NCBI GenBank assembly: GCA_004154925.1
Contig: QJNS01000006.1
Location: 1 to 64,000 of the forward strand
DNA length: 64,000 nt
Direction of reading: 5' to 3'
From: Monosporascus cannonballus
Taxonomy: Eukaryota; Ascomycota; Sordariomycetes; Xylariales
A program made the translations under genes and the position numbers. This document shows positions 51,016-63,363 of the stretch, piece after piece. Each line of letters begins with the position of its first letter. Positions within the stretch are counted from its first letter, which is position 1. The notes under the pieces are model-generated. The model did no database searches, was not told where the DNA came from, and was given only the letters and a program-made list of their open reading frames with translations.

Positions 51016-52023
51016 CGTTATAAAGTTTTGTTTAATAATATCGTCAAATTTTAAATCATCTTATCAATATTACGTTTACTAGCAAGCAGCCCGAACAGCC
51101 TGTTTACCAGGTTCCTAATAATCCGGACATCGGAATAAAATCCGAGAAGAAAAAAAATAACTTCGCTTTTCTCGCAAAAAAGTTTTTCGACGCCTAAACG
51201 CTATAAACGAATGCATCCTGTAGCTTAAAAAGACAACAATAATCTTACGACGTTTTTTTAAGCCGCCTATAAAAAAACTTAAAGAAAAAGAAAAGGCCTC
51301 CGAAATCGGAAAATCTTTTCGAATAAGCTAGATTATTTAGCTAAACTTTACCAAAGAACCAAAAAAAAGTCTTTAAACCTATTAAACCCGACTTTTTCGA
51401 GAAAGCTTAATTAAGTTATAACTGTTCTTAATTTAATACGGAATATATTTCGAGTATTTTCTTGTTCGATTAATGACGTTTACTGTACTAATTAAATTCG
51501 TAATTAAATAGCTTACCGAAAACGTATTAATTTGCTTTAAACTCGTTATAAGAAAGTACGTTATTTTGCCATTCGAAAGACGAAAACCGGAAATAATATA
51601 AATATATAATAATAACGAATAATTTAAGCGAATATTAATAAAGGCGTTTGAAATAATAAACGAAAAAATAAAAGCCGAAATACAGATGTAATAGTTATGA
51701 TAGAGAAAATTAATATTTAATTGCGGCAGTACGTTCCTTTACTTAGTTTTTAAACTGAATTAAGGATAAAAAATATTAATAATTAAATTTTTCGACGACC
51801 TAAAAAAATACAGAAAAACCTTTTTAAATTTGATCAGCATAATTATTTGTCGAATTATATCGTTATAGCAATTAAATCGACGATCGGTAATATGCTTGAT
51901 ATTTTAAAAGTACTAAACGAAAAAAATAATAATAAACCCAAATATATAGCTAATACCAGGGCTTTTCGACGCGGTAATATTTTTTACGGTCCGGAACTAA
52001 GATTTATAAAGCTTAGAGCTATT

Positions 52024-52153
52024 TGTTATGGCTGCACCATACCATTACACCACCAGGGCAAAAGATCGGTGGAATGATCGCAATTGTAGTAATCATCCAG
52101 GTGCTTACAGCTGTATATATACTGGAGCTCTTACAGGTGACCAGGCCGTAACA
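52024..52153. mobile_element. Short LTR-like insertion, 130 bp, not RIP-mutated
   Basis: A GC-normal insert from TGTTATGGCTGCACC to CAGGCCGTAACA, flanked by CTATT at 52019-52023 and 52154-52158. The ends form an imperfect inverted repeat TGTTAyGGC. With TG...CA ends and a 5-bp duplication it looks like a miniature solo LTR or TRIM. No coding capacity. The 76-codon frame 51847-52077 that runs into it is accidental. Confidence 0.8.
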
Positions 52154-53708
52154 CTATTTACGGGAAGAATTAGAACCAGATTAAATGTTTTAACTGTAAC
52201 AAAATAAAACATAGGATAATATGGTACAAGGCACCTAAAAAACCCCGTCAGGATAGTTGGAAACCCGGACCTGAAGAATAAACTAGAAAAATCAAAAATA
52301 TAAAAGCAAATCTATTAATATGATACGGCCTAGATACGTACCAGGCCCCGTATAACGAAAAGTCCAATAAGGAATACGCAAAGTTAAAAAATTAGTTTAA
52401 TAGATATTACGATCATAATAAGAAAAATTATAAGGATGGTTACGAGATTATTAGGATTGGACAAAAACAATTTGTTATGGAACCCATGATCGATACTGCA
52501 AAACATATGCTATATATTGTCGATGGTAAAAATATCCCGATTACGAAAAATGAAAATAATATATTTAGGGACGAATTACCCGTATATATTATAAGGAATT
52601 AGATTCTTCAAACCGGACCGCAAGCATTTAAAAAAAATAAATAATAATATCGATATTTTCAAACCATAACCCCCAAAAGAATATTTATTAATTAATCAAA
52701 CCAAACAATTAATCCGAAAAGATAATACCAATAAAAAATTGTTTTTTCTTTCTATAAATAATATAATTACTAAACAAAAAGAATTTAATCCAGAATTAAA
52801 AAAAAAGAAATACTTCTAAAGAATTATTACAGATTTTTAGTTTTAATTGGTATTTACTATAAATCTTAGCGAAAAAGGTTATTAAAAATACGTTAATTTA
52901 TAAATAAAATTTGAAACGATAATTAACACAACGTATAATAAAATACGGTCGAAACTATAAAAAAGGAATTATAACAGAATGAAAAATAATCGATATAATT
53001 CGAAGGAATAATACGCCGGCAATAACGACAGATATAAAAGCTTAATACGTTATATATAGAAATATAAATAAAGCTTAATGAATTCGAAAAGGAATTTAAA
53101 AAAAAGGTTATCTATAAAAACTCGAAAAATAACGAAACCCAGAAAAATTAGAAAGAACTCCTTAAAAGGGCTTTAAACACGACGATAAAAGCTGTTAATA
53201 ACCTTATTACCTTAAATATACGAAATAGAACGCATTACTATACCGTAATAATACATTACGAAACTTTACGCGGAAGTTATATTATATTAAACGTACTTAT
53301 TAAGCTTAAATTGCTCTAAAACCTATAAGTTAAAACCTTATATAGTTATCAATACCGAAAATCAGGAATTTGTATACGATAATTGGAAAAGTATGCGCGA
53401 AATTAATTATTTCGAGATTTTTGTCTAACGACGATATTAAATAATTAATTTTGACATCGTTTCGTTTAAGAATTACGATATAATCTTAGGATTATTATGA
53501 ATACGTTAATATGGAATATTAATTAATAAAAGAACTAGCTAGATAAAATTCACTGATATCTTATTAACAGGCAAAAAAAAAAGAAATGAAGATTTTAATA
53601 TTCGATTCAAAATAACGATAAATACAGATATAAAGATACGATAAAAACGTAACCATCTAAAGGGACAAAATATAAAATATTAGGCATTAAAGAAAAATAC
53701 GACGTATT

Positions 53709-54289
53709 TGTAAGATAACGCACCCCCCTATAGCTAAAAGGGTTAGAACAGAACTCTATATATCCTGATAAGACGTGTTTAAATATCAGGGAAAGTAACT
53801 AGTTGGTGATATAGCTCAGAAGGGTTTGAAAATGCTGATCTTTTGGTCTTGTAGTTAGCGTCGTACCCTCGCTTATTTCATAATATTCCAAACCCTAATT
53901 GGGTGTATTTGCCAGTCCGTGTGCTAGCCGCCGGGGCCCCAAAAGTTTAGGGTTCGATTTTCCAAAGGAGCGGCTGTTAAAAGCTTAAAAGAGAGCTAAA
54001 AAGCAGACCGAAAAAAAATCCAACTGTTAGTAAGGGACGATACTAAGTGGTAACAGCGGCCGCGTAATGTGCTTACGAGGCGCAGTAAATCCCTGGAGGT
54101 TCGACGCCTTAATATAAGCCTTTAAAGTCGGGACGACTTTATTAAAAAAAAAGGAGTAATTGTAACGTAGCTGGAGGCTTGTTGCATGCGCTTTTATAAA
54201 GTGGATTTGGGTGCCCAAACCCCAATTGGGGTTTGGAATTGCTGATCTTTTGGTCTTGTAGTTACCGTCGAACCCTCGCTTATCTTAGA
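53709..54289 (+). mobile_element. tRNA-like SINE-type insertion (putative)
   Basis: About 580 bp of GC-normal DNA breaks the E5 protease-RT region; the host reads TACGACGTATT before and CATTATTATTACT after (possible TSD GTATT/GCATT). Inside are several pol III-like blocks: box A-like TAGCTAAAAGGGTTAGAAC and TAGCTCAGAAGGGTTTG, and box B-like GGGTTCGATTTT (53951-53962) and GGAGGTTCGACGCC (about 54096-54109). A 43-bp unit (TGCTGATCTTTTGGTCTTG...) occurs at 53833-53875 and again at 54240-54282 with two mismatches. I could not fold any part into a canonical tRNA. The tRNA-derived SINE reading is an inference. Confidence 0.45.
53833..54282. repeat. 43-bp direct repeat pair within the tRNA-like insertion
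   Basis: Copies at 53833-53875 and 54240-54282 differ at two positions. The second copy is preceded by a perfect 22-bp palindrome at 54215-54236 (half-site CCAAACCCCAA). Confidence 0.9.
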
Positions 54290-57203
54290 GCATTATTATT
54301 ACTATTAAAGCGAAACTTAAGTAACTAAATAATAATTTAAAATAATAGTTCCAAAATTTAAAAAATTTGGTTAATATATTAATATAATATTACCGATAAA
54401 AATAACTTTTTAAAAACAAACTTAACACGAAATTATTAGAACATAGCAAATAAAATTATAAAATAATCCTTAAAAAGATCTTCGACGAAGTTTTACCTCA
54501 TGTACAACCTTAACGGACACGAATTACGCGCTTTTAAAGAATACCTAGAAAATCTGTTATAAAAAAGAAAAATTGGACTGTCGAAATTATTAACAAATTA
54601 CTTAATATTTTTCGTATTAAAAGAAGAAAATTACGACCTATAGTTCATTTTCGACAACTTAATAATATTATTATTAAGGATCAAATATTAGCATCCTTAA
54701 TTACAACAACGAAAACCCGATTTAACGGAACCAAATAATTTATAATTTTTAATTTTAAAAATAATTATAATTGTTTTCGGATTAAAGAAAGATACGAACA
54801 GAAAATGACTTCTAAAATAAAATATACATTATTTAAATACTTGGTTATATTAACAGAACTTACGAACTTATTAATAACCTTTTAATGGATAGTAAATTAT
54901 ATGTTACGAAAATACCTCGATATTTTCGTCGTTTGCTATCTCGATATTATTCTTATTTTCTTAAAAACCAAAAGAATATATGCAAAATACGTTTATAAAG
55001 TTTTGTAAATTTTGCACGACGTAGGGTTATTTGTTAATATAAAAAAATTAATTCCCCATATAGGATTTAAAATATTTAGGATATATTATTACCCCGAAAT
55101 ATATTAGAATAAACCTTAAGATAATCGCTGTAATAATAGAATAATAGGTGTTAATTCTAATTAAGAAAGTACAAGTATTCCTTAAATTTGCTAATTATTA
55201 TAGGAAGTATATTCGAAACTTTAGCAAAATAATTATATTCTTAATTAATTTTACGAAACAGAAATGCAAATAGATACCCGAAATAAAAAAGGCGTTTTAA
55301 GATATTAAAGATGTAATAATTAACGAATTAAAATTAATTATGTACGATTCTACTCTCCCTGTCAAACTAGAAACCGATATTTCGGATTACGTATGAGGCG
55401 TAGTAATCAGATAACGAAATAATTAAAGTAAATTGCACCTTATTATAATTTTTTATATAAATTAAAGAAAGTTGAACTTAATTATAATATTCAAAATAAT
55501 GAGTTTATGGTTATGATTATGGCTTTTTAAAAGTTCAGATATTTTTCAAAAGAAAATTTATATTAGGTTAACGTTTATACGGATTATTAAAACTTTATCA
55601 GTTTTATTACAATTAAAGAATTTACAAAATAATAATTAAAATATATAAAAGAACTGGCGAATTTTAATTTCATTGTTATTTATAAAAAGAGCTTAAAAAC
55701 GACAAAACCGATATTTTAAGTAGGCGACCAAATTTCGAAAAGAAATTAGTTAAAATTAACTATACAATTTTTAATACTATTATAAAAAGATATTTACGCC
55801 CGCGACAGATTGCGATAATTCGGACGGTACCTAATAATATATATCAAAAAGTCCAGCAGTATGATAACAGTTTCTTAGAAAATCAAAAATCGGAGAAAAT
55901 ACGAATTCCAGCAGAATACCAAAAGATTTGATACGAAAAATATACGAATATTAACTATATAGATATCCAGGCATTTATAAAACCTTAAACCCGTTTTGAT
56001 ATCTATATTTCTTTTTTAAAATAAAATTAACAATATAAAAAGTAATTTAATAATACGATATTTGAGTTAAAATAAATGTTCGATAACATAAGCTATACAA
56101 AAAATTAAAATTATTACTAGTTGCAAAACGATTATAATATTTAATTATATTCGATTTTATTATTAAGCCTTTTACATCAAAAATTCCAGTTATAAAAATA
56201 TATTACGATAATACTTTTGTAATCTTCGATCGATTTACGAAACCTTTCTATTTCTTACTATATTATAAGGATATAAACGCCGAATAAATAACATATATTC
56301 AGAATATATACATTATTAATGAAAATTATTTTCGATAAAGGATTAATATTTGCATTTAAGGTTTCGCAAAGATTTGTAATACAAATTGGCCTAAATTTAA
56401 AAATTATTTAATATTTTTAAGCTTTAAACGAACGGATAAATAAAATGAATAAATTAAACTTTGAAAACCTATTTCCAATATTATATCAATTATAAACAAA
56501 ATAATTAGGTTAAAAAATTACTATTCGGATATTTAACTTATAATACCAGTTATTATAAAAATATTAATATGATATTTATAAACGTTAGTTTTCGTTTTAC
56601 TTTAAAGGTTTATAAAGAAACACGTAACGACCGTTTAATTAATATTAATATAATATTTATATTGAAATAATTACGATAATTATATTAGAAAATAAAATGA
56701 GGTTTAAAATTGGAATATAATCAAATAAACAAATATTATAACTAGAAAAAGTTAAAGAGATTAACTGTCGAAAAAGAGGAAATGGTTTTCCTTATTACTA
56801 AAAATATTTAAATAAAGAAACCCAGTAAAAAACTCGATTTTAAATATATCGATTTATATAAAATCGCTATAAAAATCTTAGAAAATAATTATTAACTTGG
56901 ACTTTTATCCAAAGTTAAACTCCATTTAACTTTTACGTTTTTCTGTTCGAATTAACAGTAGATATAATCAAAATATATACGGTATAAAACGACGTAAAAG
57001 TGGACGACAAATAGTTATACAAAATAGAAAAAATATTCGATATACAGAAATAAAACGGATTTACCTAATATTTACCCAAGTAAAAAATATACCCGGATTT
57101 CGAAAATATTTGGAAACCAGTTAAAAATCTTATTAACGCCAAATATTTATTAAATAAATTCTATTTATAACGCTATTTAAAATAACATCGCAGTCCACGT
57201 TTA

Positions 57204-57731
57204 TCATAAAATCTGAAAAATAAAACTATTTAAGAAATACAGCGTAAAGCCTAACTTTCAAGCGTTCGCGTTCTGCTTTTAAGCGGTCGGCCTTTCCTAT
57301 TTTTCTAGTTTATCTAAAGATTAAAGACCTCGGTTAATTATTTTCATACCCTTTTTGCGAAAGAATTTTGTTAAATACGAAAGTACTTTAAACGGAATAA
57401 CGTTTCGTTTAAGCGACATAATATTATTAATAATTCTGAACGAATATTACGAAAGTATTAACAGGCGAAAAGACTTTTTAATCGCAAATGTTTTATTTTC
57501 TTATTAATATTATTTAAAGATAAAAAAGAAATATCGGAATTATTACAATAATATTTTTAGGGTATATTATTAATAACGGGTTATGTTATTCGATATGGTA
57601 CATAAGTTACTAAAGCGGAAATAAGGTATATAAAGTATAATTTCAAAACCTGAACTAAAAATACAACGAATTAAGATTTTCCGCTTTTTTTGATTAATAC
57701 GTTTGCGTTTCTTAATAATTCGGCTGGACAT
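57204..57731 (-). pseudogene. E5 antisense ORF, 176 codons, no frameshift
   Basis: Minus-strand frame from an intact ATG (57729-57731) to TGA at 57204-57206, 176 codons in one frame with about ten internal stops. It starts MSSRIIKKRKRINQKKRK and later reads IINRGL, stop, SLDKLEK, stop, ER, matching RGLRILKQLDKLERQ of M2. The tail is KQNANA and a hydrophobic end without the DWS motif. It is convergent with pol. Unknown function; basic N-terminus. Confidence 0.75.
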
Positions 57732-57797
57732 GGTAATAAATAAAGGGAAAACTTACCAGAAAATCTTAGTGGCAAGATTTAAGAAAAGAGGAGATCA

Positions 57798-58244
57798 TAT
57801 TATAACTTAACTAAGGAAGCGTTTCGGAAACAGTTACTAGGTGATCAAAATAGAACCTAAATAAGTCGAAATTACGTGATATAAATCCAAAGTCATTTAA
57901 GGAATTTAACGAGATTTATGCAGTTATCTAGTATGAATCCGAAAGAATTTAAAAGATCTAACGAAATTTATATAGTTATCCGATATATATCCGGAATAAT
58001 CCAAGGGATTTAACGGAATTTATAAGAAGATATATACGCTTACTATTTTCATAGTTTAGATAGCTTTAACTTGTAACACTTATTAATACTAATCGTTTAC
58101 AATAACAATTCGTTACTTTAGGCACTTTTGGTATTACGAAACATAACTAAGTTACTTCATTACTTTAGAATTCTACAATACCTCTACTAATATAAACCTG
58201 TAGGACTAAGGTTTAACAGTTGGTTAAACCGCCTAGCCGTTGCA
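57798..58244 (+). repeat. E5 3' LTR, F-type U3
   Basis: 447 bp from TATTATAACTTAAC to GCCTAGCCGTTGCA, preceded by the purine tract AAGAAAAGAGGAGATCA. The U3 has two or three units of GATTTAACGGAATTTATA-type sequence, as in the M6 LTR at 62770-63156. Confidence 0.88.
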
Positions 58245-61200
58245 ATATCCTAAAAATAGATTTGAAAAAAATATATACTAATTGTTCGGCGTTCATATTT
58301 TTATAATGTGGTAAGAACTAGAAAAGTTTCATAAATCGATCGACAATTACGAAGATGCTATCATAATATACTTTTATAACTGGAGTTTCTAATACCGGAA
58401 ATTTGATAATAAAATCGAATATAATTAAATACCATAATTACTTCAAAACTGGTAATAGCTATAACTTTCTGTATAGCTTATATCGTCGAGCTTTTATTCT
58501 AGCGTAAATATCGCATTATTAGATTACTTTTGATATCGTTAATTTTATTATAAGAAAGGAATATATAATTCGAAATCGTTCTAAGGTTTTATAGATCTCT
58601 GGATATCCATATAGTGGATATTTATATATATCTTGTATTAAATCTTTTTGGTATTTTTCTGGGACTTAGATTTTGTTCGTTCTTTAGTCCTTTAGAAAAC
58701 CGTCGTTATACTGCTGGATTTTCTAGTACATATTAAAAGGTACTTCTCGAATTGTCGCAATCTGTCACGAGTGTAAATATATTTCTATAATAATATTAAA
58801 AATTGTATAGCTAATTTTAATCAATTTCTTTTCGAAATTTAATCACTTGCTTAAAATATCGACTTTGCTGTTTTCTAAGCTTTTTTTATAAATAATAACG
58901 AAATTAAAGTTTGTTAATTTTTTTTGCGTAACGAAGTTATCGTCTTGTAAATTCCTTAATTATAAAAAGTCTGATAAAAGTTTGATAATATGTATAAACT
59001 TTAACCTAATACAAATTTCCTTTTAGGAAATGCTTGAACTTTCAGAAAGCCATAACAATAACTATAAATTCCTTATTTGGAATACCGTAATTAAATTCGG
59101 CTCCCTTTAACTTATATAAAAAGAATGCAATAAGGTATAATTTGTCTTAATTATTTCGCTATGTAATTATTACACTTAACGCGTAATCTGAAATATCGGT
59201 TTTTAATTTAAAGAAACGGGTTAAATCGTATATAGTTAGTACTAGCTTGTTGATAATTATATCTTTAATATCCTAAAACGCTTTTTCTGTTTTAGGCGTT
59301 TATCAAAAATTCTTTTTTTCGTAAAATTGGTTAACAGTATAATTATTTTGCTAAAGTACCGAATAAATTTTTAGTAATAATTAGCAAATCCAAAAAATAC
59401 TTATATCTTCTTAACCGTACTTAACATTTACTATTTTATAATTATAGCGATTTTCTTAAAGTTTGTTTTAATATATTTTAAGGTAATAATATATTTCAGA
59501 TATTTTATTTTTTATACATTAAAATGTTTTTTATATTAATAAATCACTCTACATCTTATAAAGCTTAAAAGCCTTTATATATATATCCTGTATATACGTT
59601 TTCCGTTTTCGAAAAGATAAAAATATTATCGAGAAAATAAATAACGAAAATATCAGGATATTTTCGTAATATATAATTAATTATCTGTTGAAAAACTATT
59701 AATACGTTTGTAAATCTTAGTAATATAACTAAGTATTTAAATAATCCGTATTTCGTTCTAAAGCTTATTTTCTATTCGCATTCTTTTTCAATTTTAATAT
59801 AGTTATATATATATTTTAAAAACGAATATTATAAACTGTAACGGTTCGTAAAATCGGGTTTTTATTTTTGTAATTAAAAGTAATAATATTCGATCCTTAA
59901 TAATAAAATCGTTTAGTTATGAATAATTAATTAAAAGTTGCAATTTTTCGTTTTTTTAATACGAAAAATCTTAAATAATTTGTTAGTAATTTCGAAAATC
60001 GAATCTATTTTTTTATATTCGATTTTTTAGATATTCTTTGAAAACGTGTAATGTATTTTCGTTAAAGTTATACATAGGGTAAAACTTCGTCGAATATCTT
60101 TTTTTAAAAATTACCTTATAATTTTATTCGTTATATTCTATTAATTTCGTAGCAAGGTTTTTTTAGAAAAAAGTTACTTATATCGATAATATTATAAAAA
60201 TATATTAATTAAATTTTCTAACTTTTGAGACTGTTACTTTAGATCGTTATATAGATGCTTTAATTTGGTTTTAATAGTACTAATATTACGTCGTATTTTT
60301 TCATACTTATTTTTTTTATTTTGTCTCGTTAGGTAGTAAGATTTTTATCGTATCCTTATGTTTATATTTGTCGCCATTTTCGATCGAATTTTAAAATTTC
60401 AATTCTTTTTGCCTATTAATAAGATATAAAACGAACCTTACTTACTTAATTCTTAATTAATCCAAATTCAGTAGCGGCATATGTATAATAATTCTAAGAC
60501 TATATCGTAATTCCTCAATAAAGCGATATCGAAATTAATTATTTAGTATCGTCCTTAAATAAAAATATTAAAGTAATTAATTTCTCATATAATATTCCCG
60601 TTATCGTAAGCGAATTTCTGATGTTTGGCATTCGCTATTATATAAGGTTTTAATTTTTATCTTTATAATAATCTAAGCTTATTAACCATATCTAGTATAA
60701 TGTAATTTCAACCCAAAGTTCCGTAATCCATTATTACGATATATTAATACGTTCTAATTTGTATATCCAAAATAATAAAGTTATTAACGGTTTTTATCGT
60801 CGCGTTTAGGGCCTTTTTTAGGAATCTTCTCTAATTTTTCTGGGTTTTGTTATTTTATCGCTTTTTTATAGATAACCTTTCTTTTTTAATTCCTGTTCGA
60901 ATTTGTCGAATCTTGTGTATGTTTCTATATATAGCGCGTTAAGCTGCTATATTTCTTATTATTACCAGCGTAATATTTTTTAGAAGTATACTAATTAGTT
61001 TTAGTTTAGGCATAATTGCTTTTTTTATTAAGTAAATTATCTTTTATGGTTTTAACATTATCTTATTTTGTGTCGTATTAATTGTGATTTTAGAATTCGC
61101 TTATAAATTTACATATTCTTTTCTTAATACTTTATTATCGTAAAAATGTATAATAAATACTAATTGAAAATACAAATTTATTATAGCTTTTTAATATTGT

Positions 61201-63156
61201 TTTTTACTGTATGCTGGATTAATTTTTTTTCGTTTAATAGTTATATTGTTCGTAATAATAAAAAAACCTTTTACGAATATTATTTTTTAGACTAGTTTTC
61301 TATTTTTGTTAACTAGTAAATACCGCTATTTTAGATTATGGATCGAAAATATGGATATTATTATTCATCGTTTTTATTATTTTCGGTTCCGTTTAAAAAA
61401 TCGATCTCATATAATATATATAGGTAATTTTTCTATATATATATTATTTTTATTCCTTATAATTAGAACATTCTCTTTATCGGCAATATATAGCGTCCAT
61501 TTTGCCGTATCGATCAAACGTTTCGAAATAAATTCTTTTATTTAATCTTCATTTTTTGTAATTATCCTTATAGTTTTTCTTATTAGGATCGTAATATTTA
61601 TTAAATTAATTTTTTTATTTTTCCTATCTCTTATTAAACCTTTCGCCATAAGGAGCCTAGTATATAGTTAAGCCGAATTATGTTAATGAATTTGCTTCCG
61701 TTTTCTTGGATTTTTTCGGGATTGCTTCTCGGGTACGGGTTTCCAGTTATCTTAACGAAGTCTTCTAGATGTTTTGTACTATGCTGCCTTATGTCCTATT
61801 TTATTACAATTAAAGTATTTGGTTTGGCTGTAGCCTTTTCTATAAATAGTCCTTAATTCCATGGGTTCTGGTTCCGTATCGTAAAAAGTGTTATGGCGTC
61901 GAGGAACGCTAATATTGGCCATATATCGAAATTTGTCTTTATTGTTTTAATATCTTTGGTACGCCAGGTATATTGTTAATCGTTGATTTTAACAGCTATA
62001 ACAATATAATCTAATAAACAATTACGCCGATTAAGCTTAACAAGTTTTTCTTATATTTTCTTTTTAAAATTATCGAAAGATTTGACCAATAATATATTTT
62101 GTCCTTAATTTAGCTTAAATACTAAAAAAATAAATATATTTCTGTTATTAAATATTAATTCTTTTTGTCGTAATTACTGGATTTGTATTTCGTCTTTTAT
62201 TTTTTCGTTTATTATTCAGAAAGCTTTAATTAATACTTATTTAAATTATTCGTAATCGTTATATATTTGCATTATTTTCGAGTTTCGTTTCTCGATTAGC
62301 AAAATAATGTTCTTTTTTGAAACGGGCTTAAATTAAATAACCGCATTTCCGATAAATCGTTGATGTACGAATTCGATTTGTATAATAAACGTAATTAATC
62401 GAATAGAAAAATACTTGAAATATAATCGACATTAAGTGAAAAACAATTATGACTTAATCGAGGTTCCGTCGAAAAGTTCTGGTTTAAGGAGTTTAAAAAC
62501 TTTTTTTAATTTCTTATAAACAGCTAAAAAGGATGTCGTAAGATCAATATTGTTTGTCTTAAATTAAAAAATATATTCGTTTATAATATCTAGGTATCGA
62601 AAAACTTCTTTATCAAAAAGGCGAAATTACTCCTTATTTGCGGATTTTATTCCGGTATTCGGATTATCAAAGATCTAGTAAATAGGTTATTCGAGCTGCT
62701 TACTGCTAAATTTAGTATTACAGATATTGTTTAAAGTTTAACGGTATTATTGAACAAAAATTTGCAACATATAACGGCTAAACGGTTGAACCAATTATTA
62801 AACTTTAATGGTACGAATTTATGTTAACAAAAATTTTATAAGATTTTGAATAATAAATATAATAACGTATTACGTTTTTAATATCAAAAATGCCAAAGTT
62901 ATATTGCAAACAATTAGTATTAATACATTGTGGAAATTAATATTATTTAAATTATGGAAGTAAGAAATATATATATCTTTTTATGGATTCCGTTAAATCT
63001 TTTAGATTATTTCGGATCTATATCGGATAACTGCATAGATCTCGTTAAATCTCTTAGATCATTTCAGATCTACGTTACGTAGTTTCGACCTATTTGGGTT
63101 CTGTTTCGATTACCAAGTAACTCTTTTCGAAACCCTTTCTTGATTAGGTCATAATA
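58245..63156 (-). mobile_element. M6: 5' part of a Gypsy chromovirus, minus strand
   Basis: Minus-strand internal sequence from the integrase to gag, then its 5' LTR. Integrase V-D-R-F region at about 58330-58370; the RT box near 59620 reads FLDN (second Asp to Asn). Gag start with S-K-Q near 62690, first type. The chromodomain, antisense ORF and 3' LTR are missing because the left side abuts the 3' LTR of E5. Dense stops. Confidence 0.8.
62770..63156 (-). repeat. M6 5' LTR, F-type U3
   Basis: 387 bp from TATAACGGCTAAACGG to GGTCATAATA, U3 with TCGTTAAATCTCTTAGATC-type units. Same U3 type as the E5 3' LTR but opposite orientation. Confidence 0.88.
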
Positions 63157-63363
63157 TAATTTTACTTTTAAAATAAATAAGATTTTTAATTCGTTATATT
63201 TTAATATTATCGTAATTTTTACCTAATAAGTACTCGTAAGTGGTTAGCTTGTAAGTGAGTAATCGTGGGTATTTTTGAAAAAAATGCCAAGACTACCCAC
63301 GGTTACCCACCCACGGTCGTGGGTAGTTCGTGGGTACTCATTGGGTACCCATTGCAAACCCTA
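63157..63363. mobile_element. hAT-like transposon terminus (second)
   Basis: An AT-rich start followed by several CGTGGGTA / TACCCACG subterminal repeats at 63265-63345 and the end TTGCAAACCCTA at 63363. It resembles the terminus at 5588. The next 8 bases are TCCACGAC. The body would lie to the left and has presumably been invaded by M6. Confidence 0.45.

Larger units (their letters stand above)
51064..57190 (+). pseudogene. E5 gag-pol relic
   Basis: Gag begins at about 51071 with M-F-T-S-K-Q-P-E-Q-P-V-Y-Q-V, the best preserved example of the first gag type. RT catalytic region near 54925-54945 reads CYLD then Ile-Ile in place of Asp-Ile. The integrase V-D-R-F motif is near 56220-56245 (FVIFDRFTK). 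The chromodomain is at about 57060-57150 (PDFENIWKPVKNLINA). Stops are dense. It is interrupted by a 130-bp insertion (52024-52153) and a roughly 580-bp tRNA-like insertion (53709-54289). Confidence 0.82.
50624..58244 (+). mobile_element. E5: Gypsy chromovirus with mismatched LTRs
   Basis: A plus-strand element with 5' LTR 50624-51015 and 3' LTR 57798-58244. The internal region is collinear with E1 and E2, but the two LTRs have unrelated U3 regions and the flanks do not share a TSD (ATTAA left, ATATC right). Left of it is L0, right of it is M6, neither of which resumes on the other side. It is best explained as a product of recombination between two elements, with loss of the DNA between. Confidence 0.75.

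Noticed and set aside
53709..54289. Canonical tRNA genes or a mitochondrial DNA insertion
   Set aside because: Box-like motifs are present but no cloverleaf with a paired acceptor stem could be built by eye, and no mitochondrial protein or rRNA sequence is adjacent; called only tRNA-like.
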